This document shows positions 25,197-32,119 of a stretch of 34,516 nt of DNA, in pieces (position 1 is the first letter of the stretch; the number at the start of each line of letters is the position of its first letter). Both the position numbers and the translations under genes were made by a program. The DNA lies in assembly GCA_013360445.1 (NCBI GenBank), contig JABWBP010000069.1, positions 1-34,516 on the forward strand, written 5' to 3'. Under the pieces are notes generated by a model. That model worked only from the letters and a program-made list of their open reading frames with translations, did no database searches and was not told the origin of the DNA. The DNA comes from Calditrichaceae bacterium. Lineage in GTDB: Bacteria > Calditrichota > Calditrichia > RBG-13-44-9 > J075.

Positions 25197-26687
25197 TCAA
25201 CTCCCCGGTTTAACCAACCACTTGATTTTTCGAGACCATTTTTTTGCAGATCCCCGCAGCCGTTCAATTTCGACCGGCTCATAGAATCTGATGAAGTACA
25301 ACACAAACGGGAAGCTGAGAATCACAACGCCTTTATAGATCATTCGTTCCGGCAGAGAAAAATGGTCGAACGGGAGGGTCAGCAAATACAGAGCCGCGGC
25401 GACGGCGAAGAGCACCGCCATGCGCCTGAGTTCGTAGCGGACCGGGTAAAACTTTTGCACCGCGTAATAGGCCGCCAGCACCGTGGCCAGGTTGGAGAGC
25501 ACGTTGGCGTACGCAGCGCCCATCATATCGAAATAGGGTATCAGGACTAAATTCAGCGCCACGTTGAGCAGCGCAGCCCCCCCCACGATAAGAGGGATGT
25601 AACGGGTCTTCCGGGGAATTTCCAACTGGAAGAAGAATACCCGCTGGATTCCCATCAACACCGCGCCGACGGCTAAAAAGGGTACCACCCGGTAGGCGTC
25701 CCAATATGCGGAATCGACCGCGAAGAGGTGGATGATCCCTTTGGCATAGGCGCAGAGGATCAAGCCCAGCCAGAGCAGGAAAAACACAAAATAGGTGAGG
25801 GTTTTGGAAAAGAACCGCTGCGGCTGCTGATTTTCCCGCACCACCTGCCAGCCGATGATCGGCAGCCCCAACAGGAAGGAATCGATAATAAATACCTTGA
25901 GGATGTTGGTGAATTTGTAACCCAGGGAATACAACCCCACTTCCGAAAGCGTGGAGAGCCGGGTCAGCAGAAAACGGTCTCCTAAGCTCAACACCGTTGC
26001 CGCAATGGCCGCGAACATGATCGGGTAACTGTAGGCGAGCATCTCTTTCAACTCCCGGCCTTCGAAGCGGAAGCGCATTCGCTTTAGCGAATAGGGCAGC
26101 AGCGCCGCCAATACCGCCCCGCTGCTGAGCACCTGGGCGAGCAGAACGCCCTCGATGCCCCACTTCAAGAACGCCACGAAATAGATATTCAGCGCCAGGC
26201 TGACAGCGAATTGCAGCCCCACCAGCACGGCAAAGCGGAGCGACTTCTCTTCGATGCGCAGCAACGTGAAGGGAATTCTTCCCAGGTTTTGAAGAATGAT
26301 GGAAATTAGCAGATAGATGATGTAAGCGCCGTATTCCGGAGTTTCAAATAAAAACTGCGAAATATAGGCCCGCCCTGGCAGCGCCAGCAGCAAGCTGAGC
26401 AGGCTTACTCCGGACAGGAAAACCGCCAGCGTAAAAACGTAATTGCCTTTTTTGTTCTCGTCCTGCGCCAGGGCGTACCAGCGGAACAGGGCGTTTTGCA
26501 GCGAAAGGGACAGCACGTGCCCTCCCAGCAAATCGGCCATCTCCAGCAATGCTAATATGCCGTACTGGGCGGTGGACAATTCCCGGGTATAGATGGGGAG
26601 CAGGATGAAGCCCACCAACTTGGCGCCGATTTTCCCCAGGGCAAAAATCGCGGAGTGTTTTACGGTGCGCTTGAGTTTATCGAGCAT
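25197..26687 (-). CDS. Oligosaccharide flippase, Wzx/polysaccharide-biosynthesis family
   Basis: A 496-residue integral membrane protein of the MOP superfamily with about 12-14 hydrophobic helices spread over the length. The N-terminal segment (SAIFALGKIGAKLVGFILLP, then IYTRELSTAQYGI) is typical of Wzx-like flippases, which move undecaprenyl-linked oligosaccharides across the inner membrane. It lies upstream of asnB and the glycosyltransferase on the same strand, 38 bp before the asnB start. The ribosome-binding site is weak. Its upstream region is the mosaic repeat at 26729-27036. The substrate is unknown. Confidence 0.92.
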   Translation of the reverse strand: MLDKLKRTVKHSAIFALGKIGAKLVGFILLPIYTRELSTAQYGILALLEMADLLGGHVLSLSLQNALFRWYALAQDENKKGNYVFTLAVFLSGVSLLSLLLALPGRAYISQFLFETPEYGAYIIYLLISIILQNLGRIPFTLLRIEEKSLRFAVLVGLQFAVSLALNIYFVAFLKWGIEGVLLAQVLSSGAVLAALLPYSLKRMRFRFEGRELKEMLAYSYPIMFAAIAATVLSLGDRFLLTRLSTLSEVGLYSLGYKFTNILKVFIIDSFLLGLPIIGWQVVRENQQPQRFFSKTLTYFVFFLLWLGLILCAYAKGIIHLFAVDSAYWDAYRVVPFLAVGAVLMGIQRVFFFQLEIPRKTRYIPLIVGGAALLNVALNLVLIPYFDMMGAAYANVLSNLATVLAAYYAVQKFYPVRYELRRMAVLFAVAAALYLLTLPFDHFSLPERMIYKGVVILSFPFVLYFIRFYEPVEIERLRGSAKKWSRKIKWLVKPGS

Positions 26688-27052
26688 TGCGGAAGGTTGC
26701 TATATTCATTGAGGGTTGATCGTTTCCCTGTGTTCATGTGTTCGGGTGTTCATGTGCTCATGTATCAAAATGGGCGCAGCACAAATTGCACAAACATATA
26801 GATGAATAGCCCCGCGCTTCAGCGCGGGGAAAAGAAAACCCAAGAAAATTAAACCGGGGCTTTAGCCCTGAGTGCTCCCAAAACGCGGGGCTGAAGCCCC
26901 GAAAGAAGATTTTGGGATATTGTATCCCCCGCGCTGAAGCGCGGGGCTATTCATTCACAAATTTCGTTCCTTGTGCAATTTGTACTGCGCCATATCAAAA
27001 TTACTCTAACACCTGAACACCTGAACACTTGCGCACTATTCCCGCCGGTATT
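26688..27052. other. Intergenic region filled by a nested repeat
   Basis: No gene in 365 bp; almost all of it is the mosaic described at 26729-27036. I found no convincing promoter for the flippase here. Confidence 0.6.
26729..27036. repeat. Nested mosaic inverted repeat
   Basis: Outer layer: octamers at 26729-26766 (TGTGTTCA, TGTGTTCG, GGTGTTCA, TGTGCTCA) face AACACCTG, AACACCTG, AACACTTG at 27008-27031. Middle layer: CACAAATTGCACAA (near 26780) faces TTGTGCAATTTGTA (near 26971), with TATCAAAA also inverted. Inner layer: ATGAATAGCCCC (26802) faces GGGGCTATTCAT (about 26943). Palindromes at 26810-26829, about 26856-26868, 26886-26901 and 26927-26946 share a GCTTCAGC, GCTGAAGC or GCTTTAGC heart. 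No ORF. Confidence 0.85.
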
Positions 27053-27802
27053 TTACACGCGGGCCAGGTAATAGGCGCTCTGGCCATGGGTTTCCTGTTC
27101 ATAGAGAAAATGTTCGACCCGGAAGCCGTGTTCTTGCAGAAGGGATTCAAAATAGTTTTTATTGAACCGCACGCAGTGCAGCGCATTGCTCCATTTGTGC
27201 CCGCGATATCCTTCCGGGTTGACCGTTGCGTCGGGCACGTTTTCTTCCACAAAGGCAGTCAGGAATACCTTCCCGGAGGCCGGGAGCAGGCGGTGGAATT
27301 CTTTCAGGTAAATGCGCACATCCGGCGCTTCCATGTGGGAAAACACCGAATACAGGTAGATCAGGTCGAAACTCTGCGCTTCAAAGGGAAGCTGAAACCG
27401 GGAAGTGATCTCCTCTCCGGCGGGATTGTAACGGCGGTTGCTCACGTCGGTGTGCAGGAAAAGGAAATTGGGGTGCTGCCGATGGATGTAACGGTTGCAC
27501 CAGTCAATCGCCCGCTTCATAACGTCGATGCCCTGGTAACGCCGGATTTCCCCGATCCGCTCCAAAATGCCGATAGGCAGCCGTCCGTACCCGCAGCCGA
27601 GATCCATCACCCGGCTGTCGGCGGTCATGCCCAGGCGCCGGATCAAACGGTCCGCCTCCGCCCGGGCGGAATCGAGAAAATATTCGTCGCTTTTGAAATC
27701 CTGCCCGCACAAGCGGAGATGTTTTGCGGGCAGCACCCGGTTTTGATACCGGCTGGTTTGGGGCCGCAATCCGGATACTGCTCTTTTGACCAGCGATTTC
27801 AT
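27053..27802 (-). CDS. Class I SAM-dependent methyltransferase
   Basis: A 249-residue cytoplasmic methyltransferase. Motif I is DLGCGYGRLP (67-76), the SAM-binding glycine loop. GIDVMKRAIDWCN follows as the ribose-binding acidic strand region, and FDLIYLYSVFSHME as motif IV. The start at 27802 has AGGA five bases upstream; an ATG four codons earlier (27814) is possible. It is the most upstream gene of the glycan cluster (methyltransferase, flippase, asnB, glycosyltransferase), so it may methylate a sugar or chain end. That role is inferred from context only, and the 365-bp repeat behind it separates it from the flippase. Confidence 0.9.
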   Translation of the reverse strand: MKSLVKRAVSGLRPQTSRYQNRVLPAKHLRLCGQDFKSDEYFLDSARAEADRLIRRLGMTADSRVMDLGCGYGRLPIGILERIGEIRRYQGIDVMKRAIDWCNRYIHRQHPNFLFLHTDVSNRRYNPAGEEITSRFQLPFEAQSFDLIYLYSVFSHMEAPDVRIYLKEFHRLLPASGKVFLTAFVEENVPDATVNPEGYRGHKWSNALHCVRFNKNYFESLLQEHGFRVEHFLYEQETHGQSAYYLARV

Positions 27803-27916
27803 AGAATTCCTCATCCACTAAAGTTTTTTAAAGACGCTCAATATAACTGTCCCCGCGGCAAAAAATAACCGGAGAAAATAGTTTTCCCCGCCGGATTCCC
27901 ATTATCGGCAGGCAAA

Positions 27917-28261
27917 TCATTCTGCCCGGATTTTTTTTCGTGTAAACACAGCGGAGCGCTCCAGCAGCATATTGAGCCAGGCAGTTTTTTGATTGATTTC
28001 CCGGTTCAGGCGGGCGATTTCCGTTTCTTCGCCGGCAACGTTCCGGCGCTCCCGTAGCTCTTCGATCTCTTTTTTCAAGCGCACCTCCTCAGGAACTATT
28101 CCGGCGTTTTTCAGCAGGCTGAAGGCCATGCGCAGGTGCGCGGGGGCAGCGAAATAATCGCGCAGGTCGAGGGGCTTCCCCCTGCCGGGCAGGTTGTCGA
28201 ATTCCCCGTTCTCCATCGCTGCTTTGATCTTTTCTTCGGCAATTTTTTCGATGGGATCCAT
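27917..28261 (-). CDS. DUF1992 (DnaJ homologue subfamily C member 28-like) protein
   Basis: A 114-residue soluble protein with the DUF1992 signature GEFDNLPGRGKPL at 19-31 and a charged helical C-terminal half. The molecular function of the bacterial family is not known. The ATG at 28259-28261 has GGAG eight bases upstream. The frame stays open for 34 further codons upstream, but these encode TRPRRVV-type heptapeptides from the 21-bp tandem array and are not part of the protein. It lies about 200 bp downstream of the histidine kinase gene on the same strand, with the array between them. Confidence 0.9.
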   Translation of the reverse strand: MDPIEKIAEEKIKAAMENGEFDNLPGRGKPLDLRDYFAAPAHLRMAFSLLKNAGIVPEEVRLKKEIEELRERRNVAGEETEIARLNREINQKTAWLNMLLERSAVFTRKKIRAE

Positions 28262-28285
28262 CGTTGATTCTCCGGTATTGATGCG

Positions 28286-28500
28286 GCGCGGGCGGGTCGC
28301 GACCCTGCGCGGGCGGGTCACGACCCTGCGCGGGCGGGTTACGACCCTGCGCGGGCGGGTCACGACCCTGCGCGGGCGGGTTACGACCCTGCGCGGGCGG
28401 GTTACGACCCTGCACGGGCGGGTTACGACCCTGCGCGGGCGGGTTACGACCCTGCGCGGGCGGGTTACGACCCTGCGCGGGCGGGTCGCGACCCGCCCCT
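28286..28500. repeat. 21-bp tandem array, ten units
   Basis: Ten head-to-tail units of gcgcgggcgggt[cg|ca|tt... variants]cgaccct type. The boundaries are 28286, 28307, 28328, 28349, 28370, 28391, 28412, 28433, 28454 and 28475. Only the two bases after GGGT (CG, CA or TA) and one base in unit 7 vary. The last unit completes a 20-bp palindrome (GGGCGGGTCGCGACCCGCCC) followed by CTAC. There are no spacers, so it is not CRISPR. Unit 9 supplies the histidine kinase stop codon (28465-28467). Confidence 0.95.
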
Positions 28501-31500
28501 ACGGTGCGCCAATGGCAAAACCACCGTAAACGCGGTTCCCTTGCCCTCCGCGCTCTCTAAGAGGATTCTGCCCCCGTGCTTCTGGATGATGTTGTAGCTG
28601 ATGCTCAATCCCAAGCCGGTGCCCTTGCCCACCGCCTTGGTGGTAAAAAACGGGTCGAAAATTTTATTGCGGATGCTCTCCGGAATCCCCTTTCCGCTAT
28701 CGCGAATTTCGATCTCCACCTCCGCGCCGTTTTGCCGGGTAGCAATCCGGATCTCCCCCTTTCCCGGGATGGCCTGGGCGGCGTTCAGCAGCAGGTTCAT
28801 GAACACCTGGTTGATCTGCCCGGGATTGCAGGGCACTTTGGGCAATTTTCCATAATTTTTATGCACCTCGATGCGGTTTTTCAGCTCGTTGTTCAGCAGC
28901 AGCAGGGTGGATTCCAAACCCTCGTGCAAATCCACTTCCTTGTATTCCGCTTCATCCAGGCGGGAAAAATTGCGCAGGTTCTGCACCACGTCCTTCACCC
29001 GCTGGCTGCCCACCAGGGACTCGCCGATCAAGTTGTCGATGTCTTTCTGAATGAAGGCCAGGTCGTATTTTTGATCCAGCTCCGCCAGCTTCTCCTGCAA
29101 CTGCTGTTGAAATTCTCCATGGGAAAGTTTTCCGCTCAAGGTTTCTAACAGTTCGCTGATGGCCCGGGTGTACTGCTGAAGCTCCTTCATGTTGGCGTAC
29201 ACAAAGCTGATGGGATTATTCAGCTCGTGGGCAATGCCGGCTACCAACTGCCCCAGGGCGGCCATTTTCTCGCTCTGGATCAATTGGGACTGGGTATCCT
29301 GCAGCTCCCGGAAGAGGCGTTCCAGGGTCTGGTTCTTGGTTTCCAATTCCGCCACGTACTGCTCCCGCACTTCCGCCGCGGTCAGCTTCTGCGCCAGGGC
29401 TTTGCTCTCTTCGATGTACAAATTGTTCTCGATGGCAATCGCCGCCTGGCGAACCAGGATTTCCAGGATTCCCAGGTCTTCTCCCACAAACTCACGCCCG
29501 TTTTCCCGCTCGCCCAACAGCAGCAGGGCGAACAATTTCTCTTTGCGCGCCAGGGAGAGCGCCAGGCGGGGCCTGGCCCCGGCGGCCGCGGGGATGATGT
29601 CTCCGGCGGAAGCAACATTGATCACCGCCTCCTGCAACAACCGGCTGATAAATTGCTGCGAAAGCGCGAAGCGGGTTTGTTCATCTTTCCAGTTGCCGGC
29701 CGCGGTTTTGTAGCAGGCGAGGGCTTCTTGCGCCGCCGCGCCGCCTGCCCCCGGTTCGATTTTTTTGACTTCCAGGGCGCAGCAATAATCCACCTTCATG
29801 GATCGCTGAATGGCCGCGGTCATTTCCCGGTACAGCTCATCGTTGTTTTTGATGAAAATCAACTGCTGGGAAAACTCTTGCAGCAGTCGCCGGTACCCGT
29901 AGCGCTGCGCCTCCAGGCGCTGGATTTTCTCATTGAACCCGCTGATGAGGATCATGAAAATGAGCAGCGCGCCAAGCTGCGCCAGCAGGATGAGCCAGGT
30001 CGGGTAACCGGACAGCAGCAGGAACAGCAAATACCCCAGCGCGATGGCGCCGATGAGGAACAGGGCGGTCTGGTTATTCTGCCAGTGGTAACGGCGGATG
30101 GAAAAAATGATGAAACCGCTGATCGACCCTACTACCATCCAAAACAGCAGCGCGTTCAGCCAGAACCCTTCCCGCAGCACCATCAGGGTCAGGTGCTGGA
30201 AGGCGCGCAGGAAGGTTTTGCGGGTTCCCCCGGTTTCCGAGACCTGGTACACCTTCCCGGGGAGCAGGTTCTGCAGGGAGATTTCTTTACCGGAGGGGAA
30301 GCGCACCCGGGCGGCATAAATTTGTCCCGCCGCGACCCCGAAGTGGGCGATCAATTCGCTGGCGGAGAGATAACCGGCGCTGCTGTTGATCTCGCGGTAC
30401 CCCGCCAGGCTTTCCGGCGCTCCCGGGACGGCGCGGTAGAGCCAGATTTTTGCGCCCACGGCGTTGCGGTTGCTCTTCACCCCTTCCAAATGAAAGCGCA
30501 GGAAATTGGCGTTGTCGAGGGGATTTCGATAGAGCACGCTAAGGGTGTCTTTATTGGCCACGAAGAGGTCCAGGTCGCCGTCGTTGTCCATATCCGCGAC
30601 CGCCGCGCCGGTGCTGTAGAGCACGCCGGCGGTCTGGGAGGGAACGGTTTCGGCGTAGGCCAGCCGGAATTTGCCCGAATCGGAATTCAGGAAGAGCAGA
30701 TTCGGGCCGATGTTGGCGAAGAAAATATCCTGCCAGCCGTCGTTGTTGAAATCCGCGATGATGCTGCTGTAAGCCGGGTAGGGATTGCGAAGGCCGGCCG
30801 GTTCGGTAACGTCGGTGAATTCCCAGGCGCGGGCGTGCGGGAGAAGCTCATTGCGATAGAGCCGGGTGGAGCCGTCGCGGTCGGCCACGATCAGGTCCAG
30901 GTCTCCATCGTTGTCGAGGTCGCCGAAACTAACGCTGTTGCTGTTCAGGGGCAGCCGGGTATGGGGCAGGGAGAGCGGCGCCGGCTCGAAGCGCGCCCCG
31001 CCCACGTTGCGGTAAAAAACATCCGCGGCGAACCAGTTGCAGAGGTACAGATCCGGGTAATCATCCCCGTCCACGTCCGCGAAGGCGGCGCCCTGGCTGG
31101 TAGCTTGCAGATCCAGGTTGAAATCCACGCTTTTATACACAAACCGCCGCGCTTCTTTGTTGATGAAAAAGCGGTTCTGGTAGTGCTCGTCGGTGATAAA
31201 CAAGTCCAATTTGCCGTCGCGGTTGACGTCCGCCCAGACGCCGGCGTTGCCGTCGAGGGGGAAATAATCTTCCGCAAAGGGGATTTTAGCCGGGAAATTC
31301 AGGTTCCCGCGCTGCTCGAACAGGTAAGTGGTCAACCCCCACCCCACGATGAGAATGTCCTCTTTGCCGTCGTTGTTGAAGTCTGCGGAAGAAGCGCCCA
31401 ACTCCAGGTTCTGCTTCCCGGAGGCCATCAGGTTGCCGCCTAACCCGGAGGGAATAGTAAAATCCAGGAACGCCGCGTCCGCTCCCTGGTTGATGAACAG

Positions 31501-31758
31501 GCGATTCAGGTCGCGGAACCGCACCACATAGAGATCCGCCAGCCCGTCGCGGTTGAGGTCGCGGAAAACCACCCCGTAGCTGTCGTTGAATTCCGGGAGG
31601 TAGATTCTGTCCACCGGCACCCGGAACATATCCCGCGCCCAGGCCTGTTCGGAAAACGGCCGCGCAACCGGGGATTGCCCGGGCAGGGGGGAAATCCAGC
31701 ACAGCAGCGTCAGGAGCGTTGCTGTGGAACGAACAGATTTGGCGATGGTAAAACCCAT
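28465..31758 (-). CDS. Seven-bladed VCBS propeller fused to a histidine kinase
   Basis: A 1097-residue membrane sensor kinase. A signal peptide (about 1-28) is followed by seven VCBS/FG-GAP calcium loops of DxNxDGxxD type, starting near residues 68, 126, 177, 228, 280, 336 and 389. This count fits a seven-bladed beta-propeller outside the membrane. An ASPIC/UnbV domain is at about 430-508. Three membrane helices span about 533-607. A GAF-like domain (638-780) and a coiled coil come next. Then the kinase core: H844 in GIAHELNNP, the N box near 989-996, DSGKGIP (1020-1026) and [10 protein letters not shown] (1044-1053). The start with GGAG is preferred over an ATG 24 codons upstream, which lies beyond a repeat. 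The last 12 codons and the stop come from the tandem array. No response regulator lies nearby. Confidence 0.93.
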   Translation of the reverse strand: MGFTIAKSVRSTATLLTLLCWISPLPGQSPVARPFSEQAWARDMFRVPVDRIYLPEFNDSYGVVFRDLNRDGLADLYVVRFRDLNRLFINQGADAAFLDFTIPSGLGGNLMASGKQNLELGASSADFNNDGKEDILIVGWGLTTYLFEQRGNLNFPAKIPFAEDYFPLDGNAGVWADVNRDGKLDLFITDEHYQNRFFINKEARRFVYKSVDFNLDLQATSQGAAFADVDGDDYPDLYLCNWFAADVFYRNVGGARFEPAPLSLPHTRLPLNSNSVSFGDLDNDGDLDLIVADRDGSTRLYRNELLPHARAWEFTDVTEPAGLRNPYPAYSSIIADFNNDGWQDIFFANIGPNLLFLNSDSGKFRLAYAETVPSQTAGVLYSTGAAVADMDNDGDLDLFVANKDTLSVLYRNPLDNANFLRFHLEGVKSNRNAVGAKIWLYRAVPGAPESLAGYREINSSAGYLSASELIAHFGVAAGQIYAARVRFPSGKEISLQNLLPGKVYQVSETGGTRKTFLRAFQHLTLMVLREGFWLNALLFWMVVGSISGFIIFSIRRYHWQNNQTALFLIGAIALGYLLFLLLSGYPTWLILLAQLGALLIFMILISGFNEKIQRLEAQRYGYRRLLQEFSQQLIFIKNNDELYREMTAAIQRSMKVDYCCALEVKKIEPGAGGAAAQEALACYKTAAGNWKDEQTRFALSQQFISRLLQEAVINVASAGDIIPAAAGARPRLALSLARKEKLFALLLLGERENGREFVGEDLGILEILVRQAAIAIENNLYIEESKALAQKLTAAEVREQYVAELETKNQTLERLFRELQDTQSQLIQSEKMAALGQLVAGIAHELNNPISFVYANMKELQQYTRAISELLETLSGKLSHGEFQQQLQEKLAELDQKYDLAFIQKDIDNLIGESLVGSQRVKDVVQNLRNFSRLDEAEYKEVDLHEGLESTLLLLNNELKNRIEVHKNYGKLPKVPCNPGQINQVFMNLLLNAAQAIPGKGEIRIATRQNGAEVEIEIRDSGKGIPESIRNKIFDPFFTTKAVGKGTGLGLSISYNIIQKHGGRILLESAEGKGTAFTVVLPLAHRRGGSRPARAGS

Positions 31759-31785
31759 GTGTCTCCGCGGTTCAGAGTGGCCTGG

Positions 31786-31818
31786 TGCACAATACCCGAT
31801 GCTCGATACTGGATGGGG
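31786..31818. repeat. Short heptamer-word run (CGATNCT type)
   Basis: Three in-phase heptamers, CGATGCT, CGATACT, GGATGGG at 31797-31817, preceded by looser words. The kinase reading frame extends through them, which explains a false N-terminal extension of that ORF. Confidence 0.6.
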
Positions 31819-31909
31819 GTTCGTTTTCATCGAGCAACTCCGAAAGGACCAGCCGGCATCGGGAAAAACAATTTAGAGGGGTAGTTAGGGGGATTCAAGG
31901 GAAATCTAA

Positions 31910-31946
31910 GCAGGTGCGACGCACTTCCGAAGTGCATCGCACCTGC
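31910..31946. repeat. Long palindrome, 18-bp arms with one mismatch
   Basis: GCAGGTGCGA pairs with TCGCACCTGC, and inside it GCACTTC pairs with GAAGTGC around a single central base. There is one mismatch (31920/31936). It lies in the divergent region between the kinase and metalloprotease genes. Confidence 0.85.
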
Positions 31947-31949
31947 TGA

Positions 31950-31971
31950 AAATAACCCATTTGGGTTATTT
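31950..31971 (+). other. Hairpin AAATAACCC/GGGTTATTT
   Basis: A 9-bp stem with a 4-nt loop (ATTT), followed by CTTTT on the plus strand. It looks like a weak terminator, but no plus-strand gene ends here, so it is more likely part of the repeat cluster or regulatory. Confidence 0.5.
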
Positions 31972-32035
31972 CTTTTGACGGCGCGAATCGTAGTTTTATA
32001 TTGCCGGTCAATTAGCAGGCAGGTTGTCAGCCTTA

Positions 32036-32057
32036 TTAATTGGCAATTGCCAATTAA
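32036..32057. promoter_or_regulatory. Perfect 22-bp palindrome upstream of the metalloprotease gene
   Basis: TTAATTGGCAA pairs perfectly with TTGCCAATTAA. It ends 62 bp before the ATG at 32120. It could be an operator for a dimeric regulator, or another word-type repeat (AATTGGC). Confidence 0.45.
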
Positions 32058-32119
32058 AAATGGCGCTGAAACATTTCAAACATTTTCAGGTTATGTTTTC
32101 CCATAACCCGGAGGGCAAA

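Larger units (their letters stand above)
31759..32119. other. Divergent intergenic region with palindromes
   Basis: No gene in 361 bp. It holds heptamer words at 31797-31817, three palindromes (31910-31946, 31950-31971, 32036-32057) and presumably the promoters of both divergent genes. I could not identify these promoters with confidence. Confidence 0.6.

Noticed and set aside
28262-28363. N-terminal extension of the DUF1992 protein
   Set aside because: The 34 extra residues come mostly from tandem-array units, and the family N-terminus with a good GGAG begins at 28261.
28286-28500. Possible CRISPR array
   Set aside because: Units are 21 bp and directly adjacent, with no variable spacers and no cas genes in the window.
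29227-31443. A 738-codon open frame on the plus strand
   Set aside because: It is antisense to the histidine kinase, whose domains are unmistakable. The frame is open because of the high-GC codon pattern of the true gene, and its translation shows no recognisable domain.
31759-31830. N-terminal extension of the histidine kinase
   Set aside because: The 24 extra codons run through a word repeat; the later ATG has GGAG and starts a normal signal peptide.
31950-31971. Rho-independent terminator on the plus strand
   Set aside because: No plus-strand gene ends upstream of it and the T-run is short; kept only as a hairpin.
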